Source: Gammaproteobacteria bacterium (lineage in GTDB: Bacteria; Pseudomonadota; Gammaproteobacteria; JALTLT01). Taken from it: 10,385 nt of DNA. Shown one piece after another: positions 1-5,856 of the stretch. Location: the NCBI GenBank assembly GCA_027001815.1, contig JALTLT010000404.1, positions 1 through 10,385 on the forward strand, given 5' to 3'. A program made the translations under genes and the position numbers. The stretch's first letter is position 1. The number at the start of each line of letters is the position of its first letter. Under the pieces are notes generated by a model. It saw only the letters and a program-made list of their open reading frames with translations. It had not been told where the DNA came from and made no database searches.

Positions 1-444
1 GTGTTCCGTTCGCAGCAGGCCGCTGGCCGCCTCCACCGCCAGAGCGATATAGAGGAGCAGATAGGGGAGCTTCCAGAGGGGGTTGTGGGCGTACCAGCGT
101 GGCAGGGGCGCTCTGCCGAGGGCCAGATAGAAGCGGGCGGTGGCGCCGATGATGCGCAGTTCGCCCCGTTTCGGCACGAGGGCGTCGAGGCGTTCGGTGA
201 GATCGCCCGTGAAGAAGAGCAGAAGACGGATCGCCAGTCCTGCCACCAGTGCTGCTGCGGCGAGCTGGTGCAGATCCGCGGCGCCCTCCGCCAGCGAAGG
301 ACTCCCGGCGACCAGCCAGCCGGTTGCCGCCAGCAACAGGGTGGAGAGGCCGACCAGGAGATGGGCGAGGCGGAGCCACGGACGCCAGACGGGCAGGAGC
401 TGAATGGCGGGTGGCGTCTTACGGGGAGGGATTGGAGCGTTCAT
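1..444 (-). CDS. cytochrome b561-like membrane subunit (partial)
   Basis: Open reading frame of 148 codons from an ATG at 444, running off the left edge without a stop. Translation shows a short polar N-terminus, then hydrophobic segments at about residues 24-44, 60-78 and 126-142. His28 lies in a WRPWLRLAHLL motif, His59 in DLHQLA, and residues 119-123 read AHNPL. This pattern (His in helix 1, His near helix 2, then a GHNPL-like stretch before the next helix) is known from the cytochrome b561 / Ni,Fe-hydrogenase cytochrome b subunit family, which passes electrons between quinone and a partner protein at the inner membrane. The partner would lie to the left, outside the window. The heme-ligand role of the two histidines is inferred. 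Only weak ribosome-binding sequence precedes the ATG, so the start is less certain than the frame. A TAGAAT hexamer (minus strand, 453-458) sits just upstream but has no matching -35. Confidence 0.72.
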   Translation of the reverse strand, partial: MNAPIPPRKTPPAIQLLPVWRPWLRLAHLLVGLSTLLLAATGWLVAGSPSLAEGAADLHQLAAAALVAGLAIRLLLFFTGDLTERLDALVPKRGELRIIGATARFYLALGRAPLPRWYAHNPLWKLPYLLLYIALAVEAASGLLRTEH

Positions 445-461
445 GGCCCGCCATTCTACAC

Positions 462-496
462 CCCCAAAGAGAGAGGCGCCCCACGGGGGGCGCCTC
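462..496 (-). terminator. hairpin terminator after the repeat-protein gene
   Basis: A perfect 10-bp GC-rich stem (473-482 pairing with 487-496, 4-nt loop) lies 23 bases past the stop of the gene ending at 520. Read on the minus strand it is followed by TCTCTTTGG, a modest T-rich tail. It separates that gene from the cytochrome gene starting at 444. The tail is short, so termination may be partial. Confidence 0.55.
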
Positions 497-519
497 GGCT
501 GGTCGGGAGTGACGCGTAA

Positions 520-1371
520 TCAGCGGTTGAACCGCTCCTTCTTTCGCTGCTTCGCCTTGCCCGGGTTCTTCTCCGCCTTGCGGTAGGTCTGCCGGGTCTT
601 CTCGGGGTTGTTCCGCGCCTTGCCGTAGACCTCCTTGGTCTTGCCGGGATTGCGTGCCCCCTTCTTGATCGCCTTGTTGCTCTTTTTCTCGCCGACCCGC
701 TCGCGGACGCTGTACGCCTCTCGGGCGGCCTTGGGGTTGCGCTCCGCGGCACCCTTCACTGCGCGGGTCTTCGCCGGGTTTTTGGCCATCTGTTCGCGAT
801 ACTTGTAGGCGTCGCGGGAGAACTGGGGATTGCGGTCGAGGAATTCCTTGTTGGAGTAGAGTTCCTTCGCCACTTCGGGATTGCGGTTCAGCCACTCACG
901 ATCCTGGTAGACGGCGCGGGCCACCTCGGGATTGCGGTTCAGGTACTCCTTGTTCTTGTACGCCTCCCTTGCCACATCGGGATGGCGCTTCAGCCACTCG
1001 CGGTTGCCATACATCCGCTTGGCCGCTTCGGGGTGCCGGTTGAGCCACTCCTTGTTCTGGAACATCGCCTTGGCCACCTCGGGGTTGCGATCGAGCCAGC
1101 GGCGGTTCTTGTACATGGACTCGGCGAGGCGCGGATGGGCATCGAGATAACCCTCGCGCTTGATCAGCTCGGCGGTGAGGTCGGGGTGGCTCTGCAGATA
1201 GCGCCGGTCGTTGTACCACTGCTTGCCGGCGTTGGCACCGAACTTCGCCCGGTAGTCGGCCTCGAACTCGGGGTGGGCGTTCACGTACTCCTGCCAGGTC
1301 TCGGCCTGCGCGCCGAAGGCGGCGAGAAGAAGCCCCAGGGCGAAGCCGAGTTTGAGAATCCGCTTGTTCAT
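520..1371 (-). CDS. secreted basic protein of 17-residue tandem repeats
   Basis: Encodes 283 residues. The ATG at 1371 is chosen because GGAGAGAG precedes it at normal spacing and a clean signal peptide follows (MNKR, hydrophobic 8-19, cleavage near AQA-ET at 23/24); an upstream in-frame ATG would add 26 polar residues. From residue 58 to 193 there are eight consecutive 17-residue units of the form WLNRNPEVAKELYSNKE. Their H/N-Pro prolines fall exactly at 63, 80, 97, 114, 131, 148, 165, 182 and 199. Thereafter the spacing becomes 14 (199-213, 242-256, 256-270) and the sequence turns strongly Lys/Arg-rich to the end. Each unit probably forms a helix plus a Pro-capped turn, giving a solenoid or elongated rod outside the cytoplasm. 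I do not recognise a named family. The basic tail suggests binding to an anionic partner such as envelope polymer or nucleic acid, which is inference. Confidence 0.85.
   Translation of the reverse strand: MNKRILKLGFALGLLLAAFGAQAETWQEYVNAHPEFEADYRAKFGANAGKQWYNDRRYLQSHPDLTAELIKREGYLDAHPRLAESMYKNRRWLDRNPEVAKAMFQNKEWLNRHPEAAKRMYGNREWLKRHPDVAREAYKNKEYLNRNPEVARAVYQDREWLNRNPEVAKELYSNKEFLDRNPQFSRDAYKYREQMAKNPAKTRAVKGAAERNPKAAREAYSVRERVGEKKSNKAIKKGARNPGKTKEVYGKARNNPEKTRQTYRKAEKNPGKAKQRKKERFNR
793..1200 (-). repeat. tandem 51-bp coding repeats, eight units
   Basis: Eight in-frame 51-bp units inside the repeat-protein gene encode its 17-residue repeats (residues 58-193). The central units (about 845-1100) are the most alike, while the outer units are more diverged, as expected for expansion by slippage or unequal exchange in the middle of the array. 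Confidence 0.8.
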
Positions 1372-1396
1372 GTCGATCTCTCTCCGTGTCGTTGGA

Positions 1397-1423
1397 ATAG
1401 TATGCCTTTCTGGTTCTGAACAA
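1397..1423 (-). promoter_or_regulatory. possible promoter of the repeat-protein gene
   Basis: On the minus strand TTGTTC (1418-1423) and TACTAT (1397-1402) are 15 bp apart, about 25 bp ahead of the ATG at 1371. The spacer is short for sigma70 and both boxes are imperfect, so this is a weak call. It lies in the 152-bp divergent interval shared with the plus-strand gene at 1524. Confidence 0.28.
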
Positions 1424-1523
1424 CGAACGTCGCGGGGCGCGGTTGACAAGGCGCCCCTTTTCCACCGCTCCCCGGCTGAGGTAAGCTGCTCGTCCGCCGC
1501 TGGTATCGCCCCGGGAGCCCCGC

Positions 1524-1907
1524 ATGACCCGACCCCTGTTGCTGAGCGTGGTGGAGTCCGCCATGCACCCCTCTTTCGCCGACCTCTATGGACGGCTCGG
1601 CCTCCGCGAGGAGCGCGCCTACTCCATCCGCGAGGCGATGCGTCTCGCGAAGCGGCTCCGGCCGGCCTGGATCGTGGCCGAATTCTTCTACGGCTATGGC
1701 AACAACTACAGCGGTGTCCACGTCAGCAATCTCGACGTGCTGCTGGTTCAGCTTCAGACCTCCTCTCCGCAGACGCGGGTGGTGGTGCTGGTGCAGAAGG
1801 AGGAGATGCGCTTCGTGGAGCGGCTCACCGACCGTTTCCCCGTGCATGCGGTGATGCAGTTGCCGGCCGATCCGGAAGAGATGCAGGTGGTGCTGACGAC
1901 GGCGTGA
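1524..1907 (+). CDS. small cytoplasmic alpha/beta hypothetical protein
   Basis: Encodes 127 residues, starting at an ATG with GGGAG (1513-1517) six bases upstream. No signal peptide or membrane segment is visible. The order of predicted elements looks like a small alpha/beta fold: a strand at the start (PLLLSVVES), a helix rich in Arg/Glu around residues 35-46, a strand PAWIVAEFF (about 48-56), a strand-like TRVVVLVQ (about 84-91), a helix, and a final strand HAVMQLP followed by DPEEMQVVL. That resembles a response-regulator receiver or Rossmann-like layout, but the acidic phosphorylation pocket of receivers is not evident. I do not recognise the family. It is transcribed away from the repeat-protein gene and converges on the transglycosylase gene, whose stop is 52 bp away. 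Function unknown. Confidence 0.68.
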   Translation: MTRPLLLSVVESAMHPSFADLYGRLGLREERAYSIREAMRLAKRLRPAWIVAEFFYGYGNNYSGVHVSNLDVLLVQLQTSSPQTRVVVLVQKEEMRFVERLTDRFPVHAVMQLPADPEEMQVVLTTA

Positions 1908-1959
1908 TCGCCGTGGACGAGAGCGACGGGCCGTTCTTCCTCCCGCCTCCAGGAGTGTC

Positions 1960-4209
1960 TCAGGTGCGCGTCTCCCCCTGTGCCTCGCCTGCCGCGAGGT
2001 CCTCCAGGAGGGGGACAGCGAGACGGGTCCCCGGTCGCAGGTTGGCCAGATCCACGTCCGGGTTGTACTGGCGAAGCAGCCAGAAGGGGACCCGGTAGCG
2101 GCGGCTCGCCAGCAGCCAGACCGCTTCTCCCCGCCTCACCGTGTGGTGGTGGGTTCCGGTGATGCGGTAGCGGCGGAAGAAGGCCTCCTGGATCTGCCGG
2201 TGGAAGGCGACCCGCTGCTTCTCGAACTCGGCCGGTGTCACCCGGTGGAAGTCGAGCTTCAGGCGGCGCCCCACCACCACCGCCTCGCCGAAACGCATGC
2301 CGTTGAGGTGACGCAGACGGCTGGCCCGGATGCCCAGCCACTCCGCATAGTGGCCGAGGGTCTCCAGGGGCTGGATCTCGATGGTGCCGTCACCGGCCAC
2401 CTGATAGTTGGAGGGATCGGCCGCCAGTTCCGGTTGCGGGGCCGCCTCGGCGATGGCGGTCGCGCCGAGCGGCGAGTCGCCGCCCTCTACCGGCTCCTCT
2501 CCGTTTCCCGCCTCCCCGGCGGGGGCGGCGGGCGCGGTCTCCGCCGCAGCGGCAGGCCCTTCGAGGGAGAGGGCGGGAGAGGCGATGGAGGCGACCTGGA
2601 TCGCCTCTTGCGGAGCGGGGGCCGGCGGCGCCGCGGAGCCTGCGGAGAGGATCGTTCCGCTGCCGGTCGACACCGGCAGGCGCAGTCGCTGACCTGCATA
2701 GATGCGGTTGCGGTCGCGCAGGCCGTTGAGGGCCATCAGCGCCTTTTCGGTGGTGTCGAAACGGCGCGCGATCCGTGACAGGGTGTCTCCCCGCCTCACC
2801 CGGTAGATGCCGTCGGCCGGGCGCTCCACGGTGGTTCCTGCCCCCGGCGGGTGGGAGGGCGAGCCGGATTCGGAGAAGGGCAGGCGCAGCACCTGACCGA
2901 CGCGGATGAAATGGCGCGAGCGGAGCCCGTTGAGTTCGGCGAGGGTGTTCGGCCGGACGTCGTAGCGGGCGGCGATGCCGGAGAGGGTGTCCCCCCGCCG
3001 CACGGTGTAGAAGCGGTCCGGGATCTGGCGCGCGTGGAGGAGTTGCGGCCCGAGCGTCGCCAGCGTTGCGCGGCTCACCTCGCTCTCCTCCGCGGGCACC
3101 CGCAGGCGGTATCCGCGCGGTATATACTTGGTGCCGTTCCAGACCGGCTCCCGCAGGGCGGGGTTGAGCCGGCGCAGGGTATCACGGTCGAGTCCCAGGG
3201 CGGCGATCAGCGCATCCATCTCCACGAAACCGGGCACCTCCAGCTCCTCCACCGGCTCCGCCTCGTGTCCGCGCACCGGCCCGAACCAGCGCTCCGCATC
3301 GCGCGAAACGTCGAGGGCGGCGAGAAAGGCGGCGTAGAAGTTGCGCGAGGCGAAACCGAAGGTGCGGCCGCGATACTTCTCCACGATCACGCCGATGTCC
3401 CGGGTACCGAGCTTCTCGGCCGCCCGCCGCATGCCGGAGACGCCATGGTTGTAGGCGGTGATGGCCAGCGGCCAGCTCCCGGTGAGATCGTAGTTGTGGC
3501 GCAGCAGCCGGGCGGCGGCGTGGGTGGCGCGCCAGGGGTCCATCCGTTCGTCCACCACATGGTCGATACGGAGGTAGCGGCGGCCGGTGGAGCGGGTGAA
3601 CTGCCAGAGCCCCGCCGCCCCCACCCGCGACCAGGCCCGGGGGTTGTAGGAGGATTCCACGTGGGGCAGGGCGGCCAGCTCGTCCGGCACCCCCTCTTCG
3701 CGCAGGGCGCGTCGGATGTGCGACTCCCATTGGCCGGCCCGCTCCAGGCCGGCGCGGAACTTGTCGGCCTGGCCGAGCTGGAAGCGGAGGCGACGGGCGG
3801 CGGCGAGGAACTCCTTCCTGCCGGTCCCCTTGGGCCAGAGAGCCAGGACCCGTTTCTCTTCCGCGGTGAGGAACTGGTAGCGGCCCTGGGCGAGGCGGCG
3901 CAGGATGGCGCGGTAGTGGCGCTTGCGCGCCTTCACCTGCCGTTCCCGGGAGCGGCGACTCTGCTCCCGGGTGAAGTGGATGGTCTCGTAGACGATGCCC
4001 AGGTGACGATCGTCGTGCAGCAGGCCGCCGCCGGTGTCGACCTCGGTGTAGATGCGGGTCCAGAAGGCCACCGCCTCGCGGATCGCAGGGGGGCGGGGGA
4101 AGAGTTCGTCCCCCCCGTCGGCCACCCCGGCCAGGGGGAGCCACAGCAGCAGAGACGCCAGCCACACGGCGGCGAGCCCCTTCCGGTCGTCTCTGCTGCC
4201 CCTCGTCAT
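1960..4209 (-). CDS. mltD: MltD-like lytic transglycosylase with LysM domains
   Basis: Encodes 749 residues that cleave the glycan strands of peptidoglycan in the periplasm. Residues 10-30 form a signal peptide or anchor. Residues about 160-310 hold the SLT/lysozyme-like domain: the catalytic Glu185 is in LPHVESSYNP, followed by GAAGLWQFTRSTGR (about 197-210), LAITAYNHG (about 248-256), and NFYAAFLAA, all typical of the MltD branch. Two clear LysM domains follow (about 399-444 and 468-512; YTVRRGDTLS and YRVRRGDTLS). Then comes an Ala/Pro/Glu-rich linker (about 515-600), a degenerate LysM-like stretch (about 608-654) and a last LysM (about 687-733, HTVRRGEAVWLL). At 749 residues it is longer than E. 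coli MltD, mainly through the linker and extra C-terminal repeats. There is no Cys lipobox in the leader, so it is probably not a lipoprotein. The start is backed by GGAG (4221-4224) eleven bases upstream plus a GAAGAG run at the ATG. Confidence 0.93.
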   Translation of the reverse strand: MTRGSRDDRKGLAAVWLASLLLWLPLAGVADGGDELFPRPPAIREAVAFWTRIYTEVDTGGGLLHDDRHLGIVYETIHFTREQSRRSRERQVKARKRHYRAILRRLAQGRYQFLTAEEKRVLALWPKGTGRKEFLAAARRLRFQLGQADKFRAGLERAGQWESHIRRALREEGVPDELAALPHVESSYNPRAWSRVGAAGLWQFTRSTGRRYLRIDHVVDERMDPWRATHAAARLLRHNYDLTGSWPLAITAYNHGVSGMRRAAEKLGTRDIGVIVEKYRGRTFGFASRNFYAAFLAALDVSRDAERWFGPVRGHEAEPVEELEVPGFVEMDALIAALGLDRDTLRRLNPALREPVWNGTKYIPRGYRLRVPAEESEVSRATLATLGPQLLHARQIPDRFYTVRRGDTLSGIAARYDVRPNTLAELNGLRSRHFIRVGQVLRLPFSESGSPSHPPGAGTTVERPADGIYRVRRGDTLSRIARRFDTTEKALMALNGLRDRNRIYAGQRLRLPVSTGSGTILSAGSAAPPAPAPQEAIQVASIASPALSLEGPAAAAETAPAAPAGEAGNGEEPVEGGDSPLGATAIAEAAPQPELAADPSNYQVAGDGTIEIQPLETLGHYAEWLGIRASRLRHLNGMRFGEAVVVGRRLKLDFHRVTPAEFEKQRVAFHRQIQEAFFRRYRITGTHHHTVRRGEAVWLLASRRYRVPFWLLRQYNPDVDLANLRPGTRLAVPLLEDLAAGEAQGETRT

Positions 4210-4354
4210 CTCTTCTTTCTCTCCGCATCCGCCGCCATGTCGCCTCGCCCCATGGCTACTCTTTTCGGCATGGTCCGCGAATATTGTAATTCACGCAAGG
4301 GTCCGGCGGTCCGCCGGCTGGGGGCGGCGCTCGGCCGACCCGGTTGCTGGAGGG

Positions 4355-4876
4355 TCAAAGGGAGGGGGAGAGGGCGGCGTAGTCGGAGAAGTTGATGCGA
4401 TGGACCACGAAGCGGAGAAGGTCGTCGGCATACCGCTCCAGGGGGCTGGCGTCGGCGACGGCGAGGCCGTTGGTATCGGCGCACCACCGGTAGGCCCGCG
4501 CGGCGCGGACGTAATCGAGTTCGGCGAGGGAGGGCGAGGCCTCGGCGGCGCTCATGCGTCGCTCGACGCTGAGCGCAAATTCGGCGAGCTTCCGCACCTG
4601 GTAGGCGGCCACCGGGCTCTGCCGATCGGCGGAGGCGACACAGGCGGAGATCACCGGGTGGAGACGGATGCGCTCGAGCATCGCCCGCTCCCGCGGGCTG
4701 AGGAACTGTTGCCAGTGGCGGGGAGGCTCCGCCTTCTTCTGCGCCTCGGCAGGCCCTTCGGTCACCGCCAGCCCGATGAGCGCCGCCATCACCGGCTCCA
4801 GCGCCACGGCCCGGCCGGATACCGCCAGGAGTGGCAGCAGCAGAAAAAGAGGGGTGAGATGGCGACGCACGATCAT
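4355..4876 (-). CDS. exported hypothetical protein
   Basis: Encodes 173 residues. The start has AAGGGA about ten bases upstream and a strong promoter behind it. The N-terminus is a standard signal peptide (MIVRRH, hydrophobic 8-19, probable cleavage after AVA at about 25), with no lipobox. The mature part is mostly helical by composition, with two cysteines (79 and 132) that could form a disulfide, a helix ending ERRMSAAEAS, and a C-terminus DLLRFVVHRINFSDYAAL. I do not recognise the family. It lies 145 bp upstream of the LysM transglycosylase on the same strand. No strong terminator separates them, so cotranscription from the promoter at 4915-4943 is plausible and would suggest a periplasmic role near peptidoglycan, but that is inference from position. 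Confidence 0.74.
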   Translation of the reverse strand: MIVRRHLTPLFLLLPLLAVSGRAVALEPVMAALIGLAVTEGPAEAQKKAEPPRHWQQFLSPRERAMLERIRLHPVISACVASADRQSPVAAYQVRKLAEFALSVERRMSAAEASPSLAELDYVRAARAYRWCADTNGLAVADASPLERYADDLLRFVVHRINFSDYAALSPSL

Positions 4877-4914
4877 GCGGGTTTTCCCTTACGAACACCT
4901 GGCATTCGGGAAGG

Positions 4915-4943
4915 ACTATAGAACCTCCCGGTGACGATTTCAA
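4915..4943 (-). promoter_or_regulatory. sigma70-type promoter
   Basis: On the minus strand TTGAAA (4938-4943) and TATAGT (4915-4920) are separated by exactly 17 bp, the best sigma70-like match I see in the window. It would start transcription near 4908, giving a leader of about 30 bases for the gene beginning at 4876. Its -35 box is only six bases from the end of a hairpin repeat element. Confidence 0.75.
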
Positions 4944-4949
4944 ATCCAG

Positions 4950-5111
4950 CAGGATGTTGAAAAAGGCCTTCCTGGCCTTTTTCAACGCCGGAAGCCGAAA
5001 ATGCGATTTCCGGCTTCCTCACGTTTTCAATGATCTTTCGTCATTGAAAACGGCGGTGCATCCCTGCACCGTGGTACAGGTTGTCGAAAAACGGTGTTTT
5101 TCAACAGCATG
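4950..5111 (+). repeat. multi-hairpin intergenic element, copy 1 (full)
   Basis: A 162-bp element bounded by imperfect inverted ends: CAGGATGTTGAAAAA on the left and TTTTTCAACAGCATG on the right. Inside are consecutive hairpins: 4956-4986 (13-bp perfect stem), 4990-5018 (8-bp stem), 5022-5052 (12-bp perfect stem) and 5055-5070 (5-bp stem), then an AAAAAC/GTTTTT stem near the right end. It contains no open frame of note. It is about 94% identical by eye to the copy at 9953. The organisation resembles a MITE or large palindromic repeat. No target duplication is obvious. Confidence 0.85.
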
Positions 5112-5216
5112 CTAGCGCCTCGATGGCCCCGATTCCGACGACTGGAGCACACTCCGGAACAAAAGGTGACGACAAATTGGCGGGAAGGAGGGCGGGGAGT
5201 GCAAGGGAGGTGGGGC

Positions 5217-5287
5217 GAGGGTGGCGCAAGAGCCCCTCCCTGGGCTCCTGAAGCCGGGAACGGAAAACGTGCTCCTCCGTCCCCTGA
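5217..5287 (+). repeat. left half of a strongly diverged hairpin element
   Basis: This stretch aligns over about 75 positions (about 72% by hand count) with the left half of the ancient copy at 8069-8229, read in element orientation. It keeps the first hairpin (5230-5235 pairing with 5242-5247) and the second (5256-5263 with 5277-5284, seven of eight pairs). The right half is missing, and the sequence runs directly into the AT-richer copy that starts at 5288. The rest of the 5112-5216 interval holds no gene or recognisable signal. Confidence 0.6.
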
Positions 5288-5411
5288 CAGGAAGTTGAAC
5301 ATGCGATTTCCGGCTTCCTCACGTTTTCAATGACTTGGCGTCATTGAAAACGGCGGTGTGTCCATGCACCGCGGTACAGGCTGCCGAAAAACGGTGTTTT
5401 TCCACGACCTG
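5288..5411 (+). repeat. multi-hairpin element, copy 2 (internally deleted)
   Basis: The same element as 4950-5111, but the first hairpin and the left arm of the second are gone: the left end CAGGAAGTTGAA is joined directly to CATGCGATTTCCGG. The 12-bp stem of the third hairpin is unchanged while its loop differs (CTTGGCG here, TCTTTCG in the others). The right end has decayed (TTTTTCCACGACCTG). It ends five bases beyond the stop of the minus-strand gene at 5417, so it would be read as that gene's 3' untranslated region. Confidence 0.8.
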
Positions 5412-5416
5412 TCGGG

Positions 5417-5728
5417 TCAGGCGCGAATGATGATCCAGGGGTCGACGACGCAGGTGGTGTTGCCGATACGGATCTTGAGGTCGTACTTGTAGCGGCCCGG
5501 TGCCACCCCCTCGGGCACCGTGACGCTCAACTGACCGCCGGTGGCCCAGATCTCCTTGCGTCCGACGGGAGAACCGGCGGGGAAGACGATGCCCAGCTCC
5601 ACCTGCTCGGGGAAGTTCCACTGGATGGTCTCTCCCACCTGGGCGGTGGCATCTTCGGGCAGGACCTGCAGTGTGCCGTCGGCGCCTCTCTCAACCAGGA
5701 TGGTGATCGTGTTGGCAGCGATGTTCAT
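5417..5728 (-). CDS. small beta-sandwich protein, cupredoxin-like fold
   Basis: Encodes 103 residues without a signal peptide. The pattern is a run of short strands: NTITILVE, TLQVLPEDATAQVGETIQWNF, a loop, GGQLSVTVPEGVAPGRYKYDLKI, and VVDPWIIIRA. The order VGETIQW ... GRYKYDLKI ... DPWIII is reminiscent of cupredoxin-like or Ig-like sandwiches. However, the Cys-x(n)-His-x(n)-Met copper ligands of blue-copper proteins are absent: there is a single Cys93 and no His at all, so copper binding is unlikely. The ATG at 5728 is preferred because a strong AGGAG (5735-5739) precedes it by six bases. An in-frame ATG at 5842, fifteen bases past the upstream gene's stop, would add 38 polar residues. It lies 128 bp downstream of the TPR gene on the same strand and may be cotranscribed. 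Function unknown. Confidence 0.72.
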   Translation of the reverse strand: MNIAANTITILVERGADGTLQVLPEDATAQVGETIQWNFPEQVELGIVFPAGSPVGRKEIWATGGQLSVTVPEGVAPGRYKYDLKIRIGNTTCVVDPWIIIRA

Positions 5729-5734
5729 TGGATT

Positions 5735-5739
5735 CTCCT
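5735..5739 (-). promoter_or_regulatory. strong ribosome binding site deciding the 5728 start
   Basis: AGGAG on the minus strand, six bases before the ATG at 5728. It favours the 103-residue product over the longer in-frame alternative starting at 5842. Confidence 0.7.
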
Positions 5740-5856
5740 CTTCTTGGTTGTTGGCGGGCCTTGCCGGGCGGCCCTCTTCGATGGTGGGGAAGGCATGACG
5801 GGTCGGCCTCCCGTTCCGCCACGTCGTCTGCCCCGCGGTCATCGCCCTTTCCGGCC

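Noticed and set aside
1443..1448. Perfect TTGACA as a -35 box for the plus-strand gene at 1524
   Set aside because: The 17-bp-spaced hexamer (1466-1471) is CGCTCC; no acceptable -10 exists at usual spacing.
4302..4318. CCGGCGG/CCGCCGG palindrome as terminator after the exported hypothetical gene
   Set aside because: There is almost no loop and no T-run; too weak to call.
2851..4395. A 514-codon open frame on the plus strand opposite the transglycosylase gene
   Set aside because: It is the antisense shadow of a recognisable SLT/LysM gene in GC-rich DNA; its product is Gly/Ala/Arg-rich with no domain.
5027..5333. Small open frames crossing the repeat interval on both strands
   Set aside because: They read through palindromic repeat DNA, lack ribosome-binding sites and show no protein-like composition.
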